Shown: positions 1 to 5,076 of the stretch, piece after piece | How the letters are laid out: each line of letters begins with the position of its first letter | How positions within the stretch are numbered: the first letter of the stretch is position 1 | Origin: Thermodesulfovibrionales bacterium | Lineage (GTDB): Bacteria; Nitrospirota; Thermodesulfovibrionia; Thermodesulfovibrionales; UBA1546 | Assembly (NCBI GenBank): GCA_919901705.1 | Contig: CAKKPR010000100.1 | Coordinates: 1 to 5,076, forward strand | Length of the DNA: 5,076 nucleotides | Direction: 5' to 3' | Program-made: the position numbers and the translations under genes | Notes under the pieces: generated by a model | Told to the model about the DNA's origin: nothing | The model's input: the letters and a program-made list of their open reading frames with translations, nothing else | Databases searched by the model: none

Positions 1-21
1 CCCCGATTTTGACTTAAAAGG

Positions 22-867
22 CTAATAATCGTTCCGTTCGACCAGCTTGGAGGATTGATCAAGTATCCATGACACCATAAAACCTGCGGAAACATATCGA
101 TGGCTGCGTATGAGAGGACTATCCTCGAACACCGCACCGTGCAGTGTGTCGTAGCGGGCGTAAGCGCCGAACCACATTTTGTCAAAACGGCGTGACAAGG
201 CCACCAGGAACTGCGTGCCGGCATAACCGCCGCTCGCATTGTAGGCAGGGCGGTCCGGACGTGCGTCGCTCTCAGTCACCCCATAGAAATACTGATGATT
301 ACGCTGCGTGCTGAAGATCGGCCCGGCCAGCACCCCGAGTTGCCATGGCTTGCCTGCAATGCCGTCGACATCAAGATTCAACCGCGGCGAAAAAATCATG
401 CCGGCCTGGCGCGGATGTGACTCGACGGTGAAGGCCGCCCGCACCGGCAGACGCAGGTCGAATCTGAAGCGATGATCGCTGCTCTGCCAGATATGCATGT
501 CCAGCGATGGTCCGAATTCGACCATTGACCTTAGATTGCTCATACCTTCGCGTGAGCTATTGTTCTTGCTGTGAACCGGAGGCGTGGCATTCAGGCTGAG
601 GTTGACCCCTGCCAGCTCGCTTTTGAACAAGGTTGAGCGCACGCCGGTGCGATCGACCTTCAGCCATTCCAAACGATATACGATATAGGGAAATGGCAGG
701 AGGTAGGAGTGTCCCTCGTCTGACCCCCGATAGTCTGGCAGCGACATACCAACAAGGCCAACGCCCAACTCCCATTGCGGCAGTTGCCCGGCTGCGGCCT
801 GTTGCGACAAGCCCAGGAGTACCGCGCAGAGAAACAGGCCGGCAGCACGCAGATATGCCTTGCTCAT
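22..867 (-). CDS. MipA/OmpV family outer-membrane protein
   Basis: Complete 281-residue protein of the MipA/OmpV family, predicted to be an outer-membrane beta-barrel. Family members include MltA-interacting protein MipA, which scaffolds murein synthesis and hydrolysis enzymes, and Vibrio OmpV; the substrate or partner here is unknown. A signal peptide is clear: positive MSKAYLR start, hydrophobic stretch about 8-20, and an AAA-G cleavage site near residue 26. Family hallmarks follow: WELGVGLVGMSLPDYRGSD (32-50), LLPFPYIVYR (56-65), GVRSTLF (75-81), YFYGV (193-197), the RPAYNASGGYAGTQF region (206-220) and DSPL (249-252) before the last strands. The ATG at 865-867 has a GGAG Shine-Dalgarno sequence five bases upstream. 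It is markedly GC-richer than the genes to its right: 39 of 60 bases are G or C at 301-360, against 20 of 60 at 3721-3780 in yicC. Its role cannot be inferred from context, because nothing else in the window is envelope-related. Family call is firm; exact function is open. Confidence 0.9.
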   Translation of the reverse strand: MSKAYLRAAGLFLCAVLLGLSQQAAAGQLPQWELGVGLVGMSLPDYRGSDEGHSYLLPFPYIVYRLEWLKVDRTGVRSTLFKSELAGVNLSLNATPPVHSKNNSSREGMSNLRSMVEFGPSLDMHIWQSSDHRFRFDLRLPVRAAFTVESHPRQAGMIFSPRLNLDVDGIAGKPWQLGVLAGPIFSTQRNHQYFYGVTESDARPDRPAYNASGGYAGTQFLVALSRRFDKMWFGAYARYDTLHGAVFEDSPLIRSHRYVSAGFMVSWILDQSSKLVERNDY

Positions 868-1029
868 TCTGTCTCCATCTTAAACAACGCCTCGAAACAT
901 CATCCTATTATTGCCCTGCTTTCTTCCTCTTGATAATCCTCTCAATATCAGTGATAATTTTATCAGTTGAGGAAAAAATCTCCGGCGCCAATGGGAAAAA
1001 AGGATTCTTCGGGATAGAGTAGCTTTATT
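868..1029. other. Intergenic gap holding the composition break
   Basis: This 162-base stretch lies between coaBC and the mipA-like gene, which are on the same strand. The part nearest coaBC (about 905-1029) is AT-rich like the operon, while the last 30 or so bases before the mipA-like start resemble that gene. I see no strong stem followed by a T run that would serve as a terminator for coaBC, no tRNA, no integrase site and no convincing -35/-10 pair for the mipA-like gene. A small inverted repeat (TGATAA, two bases, TTATCA) lies at 952-965. The only coding-like signal is the 38-codon open frame listed separately. Confidence 0.6.
908..1024 (-). pseudogene. Possible C-terminal remnant of an unidentified gene
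   Basis: A minus-strand frame stays open for 38 codons and then stops (TAA at 908-910). Its translation looks protein-like: it begins SYSIPKNPFFPLAPEIF and ends in a charged, isoleucine/lysine-rich helix, DIERIIKRKKAGQ, in keeping with the AT-rich operon genes. It has no usable start: an in-frame TAA lies at 1025-1027, just after the coaBC stop, and the only internal candidate (a TTG within the PLAPEI stretch) has no Shine-Dalgarno sequence. It could be the tail of a gene that once followed coaBC, a frameshifted gene, or chance. I do not recognise the family. Low confidence. Confidence 0.22.
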
Positions 1030-2208
1030 TCACTTCCTCAGACATTCTGAGACAACATCCAATATAGCCTCAGAAGCCTCATGCTTTGTCATCATTGGCA
1101 GCGGCTTTTCCCTGTCTTTCCCTATGATAGTTATTTTGTTTGTATCCACATCAAAACCCGAACCTGCTTCGGTAACATCGTTAAAGACAATGATATCCGC
1201 ACCTTTTCTCATGCGTTTGGCCCTGGCCCTGTCAAGCCTCTTGCCTGTCTCGGCTGCAAATCCGACCAACAGAGGCCGTTTCTTTAATTTGCCTATCTCT
1301 GCAAGGATATCGGGAGTATTTTTGAATTTTATGCTGAGTTTTTCAGACTTGTCTATTTTTATCTTTTCTTTTTTCTCAGGCAAAAAATCTGCAGGAGCCG
1401 CAGCCATTATGACAATATCGGTTTTCGAAAGATTTTTAAAAACTGCTTCTCTCATTTCCCCGGCAGTCTCTACTTTGACAAATGCTTTCAAACCTCGTGG
1501 AGCCTGAAGCGCAGACGGTCCGCTTATCAATATTACTTCTGCTCCCCTTCTGATACATTCTCCGGCAACAGCATACCCCATCTTGCCGGATGAACGGTTG
1601 GAAATGAACCTTACGGGATCAAGATATTCGCGTGTTGGCCCTCCGGTTACTATAACTTTTTTTTTTGAAAGGTCCTTTTTGCTTAAAGCAGATTTTACTG
1701 CTTCTATTATCTCATTCACGTCAGCCATTCTTCCGACGCCTTCTTCACCGCATGCGAGAGTTCCCTTATCCGGGCCAACCTGAAGGATGCCATGAGCTGT
1801 CAGACGTTTAAGGTTTTCCCGGACCATAGGATTCTCATACATCCTCCAGTTCATTGAAGGCGCTATAACTACCTTTCCCCTGAATGAAAGTATGCATGTG
1901 CTTAAAAGATCATCAGCTATTCCATTTGCGAATTTACCGATTATGTTTGCAGTGGCAGGGGCAATGAGCATGAGATCAGCGTCCCGGGAGAGTTCTATGT
2001 GGGACATCGGGTCTTCAAAGAGGCCGGAATAGACTTTGTTGCCGGATGCTATCTGAAGCGACAGCGGGGTTATAAAATTTTTAGAGGCATCGGTCATTAT
2101 TACAGTAACTGATGCCCCGTCATCTTTCAGTCTTCTTATTAAATCAACCGCCTTGTAAGCAGCTACTCCTCCGGTTACGCCAAGGAGTATCTTTTTATTC
2201 TTCAGCAC
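1030..2208 (-). CDS. coaBC: Bifunctional phosphopantothenoylcysteine decarboxylase/phosphopantothenate-cysteine ligase
   Basis: CoaBC carries out two steps of coenzyme A synthesis in the cytoplasm: CoaB joins 4'-phosphopantothenate to cysteine using CTP, and CoaC decarboxylates the product with FMN to give 4'-phosphopantetheine. From the GTG start it has 392 residues, normal for the fused enzyme. The CoaC half starts LKNKKILLGVTGGVAAYK and carries the expected active-site His70 (in SHIEL), the PSMN motif at 117-120 and Cys153 in LACGEEGVGRM. The CoaB half begins at VTGGPTREYLDP (187-198) and has Asn204 in ISNRSSGKMGYA, AAAPADF (269-275), the KIK lysines near 282-284, FAAET (317-321) and FNDVTEAGSGFD (342-353). 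I prefer the GTG at 2206-2208 because homologues start at this point; a TTG at 2227-2229 would add seven lysine-rich residues. It overlaps the end of rpoZ by 14 bases, suggesting translational coupling. Last gene of the operon. Confidence 0.95.
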   Translation of the reverse strand: MLKNKKILLGVTGGVAAYKAVDLIRRLKDDGASVTVIMTDASKNFITPLSLQIASGNKVYSGLFEDPMSHIELSRDADLMLIAPATANIIGKFANGIADDLLSTCILSFRGKVVIAPSMNWRMYENPMVRENLKRLTAHGILQVGPDKGTLACGEEGVGRMADVNEIIEAVKSALSKKDLSKKKVIVTGGPTREYLDPVRFISNRSSGKMGYAVAGECIRRGAEVILISGPSALQAPRGLKAFVKVETAGEMREAVFKNLSKTDIVIMAAAPADFLPEKKEKIKIDKSEKLSIKFKNTPDILAEIGKLKKRPLLVGFAAETGKRLDRARAKRMRKGADIIVFNDVTEAGSGFDVDTNKITIIGKDREKPLPMMTKHEASEAILDVVSECLRK

Positions 2209-2593
2209 CTTCTTCTTGTTTATCGCCAAAAAGCTCTTTCAGCGCCTTCTTATCCATGGTCTCTTTCTCGTGCAGATAGACCTTCAGATCCTTCTCAAGC
2301 TCTGTGAGTTCCTCCGGCGTAGCTTCCTTTTTCTTTTCTTCAAGCATTTTCCTGTAATCAAACTTCTTTGCCTCTTCTTTTGCCTTTCTGGCTTCTTCCC
2401 CTACGAGAAACTCAAGCTTGTCCTGGATAGCCTCTTCTATAGCAATAGTAGTTACTTTTCTTGCCTTTGTCTGAATCTTCGGTTTCGCGCCGTAAGACAG
2501 CTCCTTTGCCCTCTGAGCAGAGATCATTACAAGCCTGTATCTTCCATCGATCTTTGTCTCATCAATCTCTACCGGAAGTGAAATAATGTCCAT
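2195..2593 (-). CDS. rpoZ: DNA-directed RNA polymerase omega subunit, with long charged tail
   Basis: Omega is the small RNA polymerase subunit that helps fold and hold beta-prime and, in many bacteria, forms part of a ppGpp-binding site. The conserved core is residues 17-62: GRYRLVMISAQRAKELSYGA (17-36) and VTTIAIEEAIQDKL (47-60) match the family pattern of a first helix with the RAK/RAR motif and a second helix with a conserved EE. At 132 residues it is longer than the usual 70-90. The extra part (about 66-132) is strongly charged and looks helical (KAKEEAKKFDYRKMLEEKKKE, then ELTELEKDLKVYLHEKE) and ends in an acidic tail. The ATG at 2591-2593 is supported by an AAGGGGG Shine-Dalgarno sequence at 2601-2607, seven bases away. 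It lies 25 bases after gmk and overlaps coaBC; gmk-rpoZ-coaBC is a widespread gene order. Confidence 0.92.
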   Translation of the reverse strand: MDIISLPVEIDETKIDGRYRLVMISAQRAKELSYGAKPKIQTKARKVTTIAIEEAIQDKLEFLVGEEARKAKEEAKKFDYRKMLEEKKKEATPEELTELEKDLKVYLHEKETMDKKALKELFGDKQEEGAEE

Positions 2594-2600
2594 TCAGTTG

Positions 2601-2607
2601 CCCCCTT
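2601..2607 (-). promoter_or_regulatory. Strong Shine-Dalgarno site for rpoZ
   Basis: On the minus strand this reads AAGGGGG and ends seven bases before the rpoZ ATG. It sits in the 25-base gap after gmk, so omega has its own efficient ribosome site rather than depending on coupling with gmk. Confidence 0.7.
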
Positions 2608-2618
2608 ATCCTTTCGCC

Positions 2619-3269
2619 TCAATAACTCCGCCGAGGCGTAAAAAAATTTTTCTTTATCCACAATGGCTCTATACCCTTTATGCGCAGCTTTTCCAAAAGT
2701 ATTATGGCCTTCAATTCCTCAAGCGCATCTTCAAAAATATTGTTTATTATAACATAATCGTATTTTTTATAATCCTTTATCTCGTCAACCGCCCTCCTGA
2801 GCCTTCTCTCCATGTCTTCTTTTGAGTTGCACATCCTTTTTTGGAGGCGCTCCCTGAGAACCTTCATCGAGGGGGGGAGGATAAAGATATAAACACCATC
2901 ACTGCACTTCTTCCTTATCTGCCTTGCACCCTGTGTATCTATATCGAGTATGACATTTATTCCCTTGTTCCGCATCTCCTCAAGCCTTTTCCTGGAAGTG
3001 CCGTAAAGGTTGCCATGAACCTTTGCCCACTCCACGAATTCACCCCTCTTTATCATTCTGCGGAATACGTCTTCCGTGACGAATGTATAGTCCCTGTTAT
3101 TAACCTCTCCTGTTCTCCTGGGCCTTGTGGTGTAGGAAACAGAGTGCCGCAGATTCGGGAGTATTGAACTGAGTTTATGACACAGCGTGGTCTTGCCTGC
3201 CCCTGAAGGTGCAGAGACAATGAACAGATGCCCCCTCGCTGCGAGTCGCTTACGACTATTCTTCCTCAC
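2619..3269 (-). CDS. gmk: Guanylate kinase
   Basis: Cytoplasmic enzyme that phosphorylates GMP to GDP with ATP, an essential step in GTP, dGTP and (p)ppGpp supply. Numbered from the GTG start (216 residues, normal for the family plus a short basic leader), the P-loop is SAPSGAGKTT (19-28) with Lys26 and Thr27. The GMP-binding region includes SYTTRPRR (45-52), GEVNNRDYTFV (54-64) and GEFVEWAKVHGNLYGT (76-91). DIDTQGARQIR (109-119) is the second nucleotide-site motif, RLRRA (156-160) supplies lid arginines, and YDYVIINN (170-177) is the usual C-terminal strand. The start is uncertain: GTG at 3267-3269 and TTG at 3270-3272 are adjacent, both served by AAGGTG at 3277-3282; GTG has the better spacing (seven bases). 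The gene starts inside the last codons of the remA-like gene, implying translational coupling. Confidence 0.96.
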   Translation of the reverse strand: MRKNSRKRLAARGHLFIVSAPSGAGKTTLCHKLSSILPNLRHSVSYTTRPRRTGEVNNRDYTFVTEDVFRRMIKRGEFVEWAKVHGNLYGTSRKRLEEMRNKGINVILDIDTQGARQIRKKCSDGVYIFILPPSMKVLRERLQKRMCNSKEDMERRLRRAVDEIKDYKKYDYVIINNIFEDALEELKAIILLEKLRIKGIEPLWIKKNFFTPRRSY

Positions 3270-3537
3270 CAAGATTCACCTTCCCTTCGAGGAATCTCTG
3301 TGTAATAGTCTCAACCTGCAGGGCGCTGAGTATAATATGATTGTTGTCCGTAACTATTATTGAGCGGGTTCGCCTTCCCTCTGTGGCATCCACAAGTTTG
3401 CCCTCTTTCTTTGCTTCTTCACGCAGCCTTTTCATCGGGGCAGAGCCCGGCGTTACGATAGCCACAACCTTTGGCGCATAAACTACATTCCCAAAGCCTA
3501 TATTTACAAGGACCGGCCCCACATCACCTTTTTTCAT
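3256..3537 (-). CDS. remA: RemA/DUF370 family DNA-binding regulator
   Basis: A 93-residue member of the RemA (DUF370) family. In Bacillus subtilis RemA is a ring-forming DNA-binding activator of biofilm matrix and osmoprotection operons; in most other phyla its targets are unknown. Visible family marks are VNIGFGNVVYAPKVVAIV (11-28), PGSAPMKRLREEAKKEGKLVD (30-50), the arginine-rich EGRRTRSIIVTD (53-64), where the DNA-contacting arginines of RemA lie, and HIILSALQVETI (67-78). I start at the ATG at 3535-3537: it has an AGAGGTG Shine-Dalgarno sequence at 3541-3547 and fits homologue length. An upstream in-frame GTG (3589-3591) would add 18 residues that merely translate the repeat region, and is rejected. 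The N-terminus (MKKGDVGPVL) is a few residues longer than in Bacillus. It sits between yicC and gmk, its usual position in several phyla, and overlaps gmk. Confidence 0.9.
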   Translation of the reverse strand: MKKGDVGPVLVNIGFGNVVYAPKVVAIVTPGSAPMKRLREEAKKEGKLVDATEGRRTRSIIVTDNNHIILSALQVETITQRFLEGKVNLGEEE

Positions 3538-3540
3538 AAT

Positions 3541-3547
3541 CACCTCT
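3541..3547 (-). promoter_or_regulatory. Shine-Dalgarno site that fixes the remA start
   Basis: Minus-strand AGAGGTG, with the AGAGG core five bases before the ATG at 3535-3537. It identifies this ATG, rather than the upstream GTG in the repeats, as the start of the RemA-family gene. Confidence 0.7.
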
Positions 3548-3552
3548 ATCAA

Positions 3553-3606
3553 AGTGTCAGTGTCAGTTTTCAGTGTCTGTATTACTGACACTAATCACTG
3601 ACACTG
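3553..3606. repeat. Cluster of AGTGTCAGT / ACTGACACT direct and inverted repeats
   Basis: The gap between yicC and the remA-like gene is almost filled by one 9-base unit. On the plus strand AGTGTCAGT occurs at 3553-3561 and 3559-3567 (overlapping), with a partial copy AGTGTC at 3572-3577. The inverse ACTGACACT occurs at 3584-3592 and 3597-3605. Several alternative hairpins are therefore possible, for example 3559-3567 with 3584-3592, or 3553-3561 with 3597-3605. No T run follows in the transcribed direction, so it is not a classic terminator. Similar short CAGTG-type repeats are, from memory, common between genes in some AT-rich environmental genomes. It could shape the remA leader RNA, act as a processing site, or be a spreading short repeat. 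Confidence 0.8.
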
Positions 3607-3607
3607 T

Positions 3608-4456
3608 TCACTGTATATTCTGTACCTGTTCCCTGATCTTTTCAATTTCACTCTTCATCTCTATTGCAATGTTTGAAATCCTGTAATCGTCTGCCTTTGA
3701 TGCAATAGTATTTACTTCCCTGTTAAGTTCCTGCAACAAAAAATCCAATCTTTTTCCTATTGTATCATCATCCGCAAGAATTTTTCTAAACTGCTTTAAG
3801 TGATTTTCTATCCTTGCCAGTTCTTCTGTTATATCAGTCTTCTCAAGCATAAGGGCTATTTCCTGAAGAACCCTGTCCCTGTCGTATTCCATGCCGGCGA
3901 GAAGTTCCTTGAGCCTTTCATGAAATCTTATCCTGTAGTCAGCAATGATCTCCGGACTCAGCGCTATAAGCTCCCTGTTTATTGAATCAAGCCTGTTAGC
4001 CCTGCCAAGAATTTCTTCCGCCAGCGCCTTTCCTTCGTCAAGCCTCATCTTTTCAAGCTGAGCCATTGCCTCGCTGAATGCGCCGTATAATGAACTGATG
4101 TCATATTCGGGTTCTCCTTCAACAAGGAGCTCCCTGTAATTTAACAGCGTTTCAAACCCTATCGTGCCCGGGATTGACAGCTCGGACTTCAGGACATTAA
4201 GGCTTTTATATATCTCCCTTGCAAGGCCGGTGTTTAGTTTAAACTTTATTTTGGCAGCGCTCGTTATTGATATCAAAACATCAAACTTGCCTCTTGAGAA
4301 TTTCCCCTTGAGCATGTTCCTTAAAGGTATTTCATGTTCATTCAGCAATGGAGAAAGCCTTACAGAGATGTCCATAAATCTGTGATTAACAGAACGTATC
4401 TCCACCCTGACACCTTCTTTCTCTGTGGCCCCGAATCCTGTCATGCTCTGTACCAT
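3608..4456 (-). CDS. yicC: YicC/YloC family endoribonuclease
   Basis: Full-length 282-residue YicC-family protein. E. coli YicC and B. subtilis YloC are reported endoribonucleases; YicC has been linked to turnover of the small RNA RyhB. The N-terminal domain opens with the diagnostic SMTGFG (4-9), followed by VEIRSVNHRFMDISVRL (18-34). The central part is helical. The C-terminal DUF1732-type domain has EKTDITEELARIENHL (205-220), GKRLDFLLQELNREVNT (234-250), ASKADD (252-257) and the end motif EIEKIREQVQNIQ (270-282). The ATG at 4454-4456 matches the usual start a few residues before SMTGFG. There is no Shine-Dalgarno sequence before it, which fits the promoter lying only about ten bases upstream and a possibly leaderless message. 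First gene of the five-gene operon and divergent from the HIT gene. Confidence 0.94.
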   Translation of the reverse strand: MVQSMTGFGATEKEGVRVEIRSVNHRFMDISVRLSPLLNEHEIPLRNMLKGKFSRGKFDVLISITSAAKIKFKLNTGLAREIYKSLNVLKSELSIPGTIGFETLLNYRELLVEGEPEYDISSLYGAFSEAMAQLEKMRLDEGKALAEEILGRANRLDSINRELIALSPEIIADYRIRFHERLKELLAGMEYDRDRVLQEIALMLEKTDITEELARIENHLKQFRKILADDDTIGKRLDFLLQELNREVNTIASKADDYRISNIAIEMKSEIEKIREQVQNIQ

Positions 4457-4466
4457 GGTAATTTAA

Positions 4467-4496
4467 AATATAGAATTAGTTGGCATGTTTAGTCAA
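4467..4496 (-). promoter_or_regulatory. Predicted sigma70-type promoter of the yicC operon
   Basis: On the minus strand, TTGACT (4491-4496, five of six matches to TTGACA) is followed after 18 bases by TATATT (4467-4472, five of six matches to TATAAT); read as CTATAT the spacing is 17. The DNA just upstream is very AT-rich, as in an UP element. Transcription would begin about 4459-4460, only three to five bases before the yicC ATG, giving an almost leaderless mRNA. The absence of a ribosome site before yicC agrees with this. Predicted from sequence only. Confidence 0.6.
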
Positions 4497-4547
4497 ATTT
4501 TTATAGAAATTATTCCGCATATACAACCAATTTTCCCTTTCTTTAGC

Positions 4548-4553
4548 TATAAT
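4548..4553 (+). promoter_or_regulatory. Perfect TATAAT -10 box for the HIT gene
   Basis: An exact TATAAT lies 49 bases before the ATG of the HIT-family gene in the short divergent gap. The -35 position (about 4525-4530, AACCAA) is a poor match and there is no extended TG, so an activator or another sigma feature may be needed. A start near 4560 would give a leader of about 43 bases. The two divergent promoters lie within about 60 bases of each other. Confidence 0.45.
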
Positions 4554-4586
4554 ATCCTTGATATAAAAAATAAGCAAAACAACCTC

Positions 4587-4594
4587 GGAAGGAG
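4587..4594 (+). promoter_or_regulatory. Strong Shine-Dalgarno site for the HIT gene
   Basis: GGAAGGAG lies eight bases before the ATG at 4603-4605. It fixes the start of the HIT-family gene and contrasts with yicC, which has none. Confidence 0.75.
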
Positions 4595-4602
4595 ACTGTT
4601 AT

Positions 4603-5076
4603 ATGGAAACTTTGTGGGCGCCGTGGAGAATGGAATATATTCTTAGCAAAAAAGAGCCTGAGTGCATTTTCTGCTCCTATCCCAAAAAAAACAATGACAG
4701 GGAATGCCTCATACTCTACAGAAGCAGTCATAATTTCGTGATGATGAACAAATACCCCTATAACAACGGACATCTTATGGTAGTGCCATACATCCATACA
4801 TCTACAACTGATACCCTTTCCGATGAAACACTTCTGGACTTTATGAAGGTCACGCAGCACGCATTAAGATGCCTTAAAGAGGCATTCAGACCGGATGGTT
4901 TTAATACCGGCATAAACTATGGCACAGTTGCAGGCGCCGGGCTGGAAGAGCATGTTCACCTTCATATAGTTCCGAGATGGGCAGGGGATACAAGTTTTAT
5001 GACGGTTTTCGGAGAGATAAGAGTAGTGCCTGAACTTCTATTGCAGACTTATGATAAGCTGTTTCCGATATTTAAT
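4603..5076 (+). CDS. HIT-family nucleotide phosphorylase/hydrolase, runs off window end
   Basis: The reading frame is open for 158 codons to the last base, with no stop, so the end is cut off; the family is about 160-170 residues, so only a few residues are probably missing. It belongs to the histidine triad superfamily, in the group often annotated as diadenosine tetraphosphate (Ap4A) phosphorylase or AMP-forming hydrolase. The protein starts METLWAPWRMEYIL, typical of this group. CIFC at 21-24 is the usual zinc-binding Cys pair. NNGHLMVVPYIH (54-65) and FNTGINYG (100-107) form the nucleotide pocket, and GAGLEEHVHLHIVPRW (111-126) contains the histidine triad H117, H119 and H121. By analogy with GalT, H117 and perhaps H65 may complete the zinc site (inference). 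It is divergent from yicC. The likely substrate is a dinucleoside polyphosphate or nucleotide, but phosphorylase and hydrolase cannot be told apart here. Confidence 0.93.
   Translation, partial: METLWAPWRMEYILSKKEPECIFCSYPKKNNDRECLILYRSSHNFVMMNKYPYNNGHLMVVPYIHTSTTDTLSDETLLDFMKVTQHALRCLKEAFRPDGFNTGINYGTVAGAGLEEHVHLHIVPRWAGDTSFMTVFGEIRVVPELLLQTYDKLFPIFN

Noticed and set aside
557..848. Short minus-strand frames inside the mipA-like gene
   Set aside because: They lie in other frames of a well-supported gene and their translations resemble no protein family.
952..1003. Terminator for coaBC (TGATAA inverted repeat at 952-965, GGCGCC near T runs)
   Set aside because: The six-base AT-rich stem is too weak, and the T runs do not directly follow a stable stem in the transcribed direction.
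633..1022. Plus-strand 129-codon open frame across the mipA-like start and the gap
   Set aside because: It is antisense to the mipA-like gene, crosses the composition break and has no domain-like sequence or ribosome site; a shadow frame.
1081..2825. Plus-strand open frames opposite coaBC, rpoZ and gmk
   Set aside because: All are antisense to genes with full sets of conserved motifs and show no independent coding signal.
3538..3591. An 18-residue N-terminal extension of the remA-like protein
   Set aside because: It only translates the AGTGTCAGT repeats, starts from a GTG without a ribosome site, and homologues start at the ATG at 3535-3537.
3553..3606. CRISPR array
   Set aside because: The units are nine bases, overlap or lie a few bases apart, and occur in both orientations; there are no spacers or cas genes.
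3553..3606. Rho-independent terminator after yicC
   Set aside because: Stems are possible but are not GC-rich and no T run follows in the minus-strand direction; remA, gmk, rpoZ and coaBC follow closely.
4543..4860. Minus-strand 105-codon frame opposite the HIT gene
   Set aside because: The plus strand here encodes an unmistakable HIT-family protein with its own ribosome site; the antisense frame has no recognisable features.

Overview
The window holds seven protein genes. Six of them (1030-5076) form a conserved bacterial housekeeping block of fairly low GC. The seventh (22-867) is a GC-richer outer-membrane protein gene that looks foreign to the rest.

Layout, right to left on the minus strand: yicC (YicC/YloC-family endoribonuclease), remA/DUF370, gmk (guanylate kinase), rpoZ (RNA polymerase omega) and coaBC (coenzyme A biosynthesis). 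They are packed as one operon: gmk and coaBC start inside the end of the preceding gene, rpoZ follows after 25 bases, and only the yicC-remA gap (70 bases) has room for extra structure. That gap is filled with copies of a 9-base motif in both orientations. A good sigma70-type promoter lies immediately before yicC, so close that the mRNA may be leaderless. Divergently, on the plus strand, a HIT-family nucleotide phosphorylase/hydrolase gene begins at 4603 and is still open at the window edge.

After coaBC come 162 bases with no convincing gene, including a 38-codon orphan reading frame. Then comes a MipA/OmpV-family outer-membrane protein with its own Shine-Dalgarno sequence. Its base composition and proteobacterial type differ sharply from its neighbours. 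This suggests horizontal acquisition or a chimeric metagenomic contig, and the sequence alone cannot decide which.

The order yicC-remA-gmk-rpoZ-coaBC is known from Firmicutes, Deltaproteobacteria-like lineages and Nitrospirota. The AT-leaning, lysine/isoleucine-rich proteins and the CAGTGTCAGTG-type intergenic repeats make me lean to an uncultured Nitrospirota- or Desulfobacterota-like bacterium. That is inference, not proof.

Functionally the operon joins RNA turnover (YicC), a DNA-binding regulator (RemA), GMP to GDP conversion (Gmk), a polymerase subunit (RpoZ) and CoA synthesis (CoaBC), i.e. growth-linked nucleotide and transcription functions. I found no previously undescribed multi-gene system here. 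The points most worth checking are the compositional junction, the repeat-filled leader and the predicted leaderless promoter.
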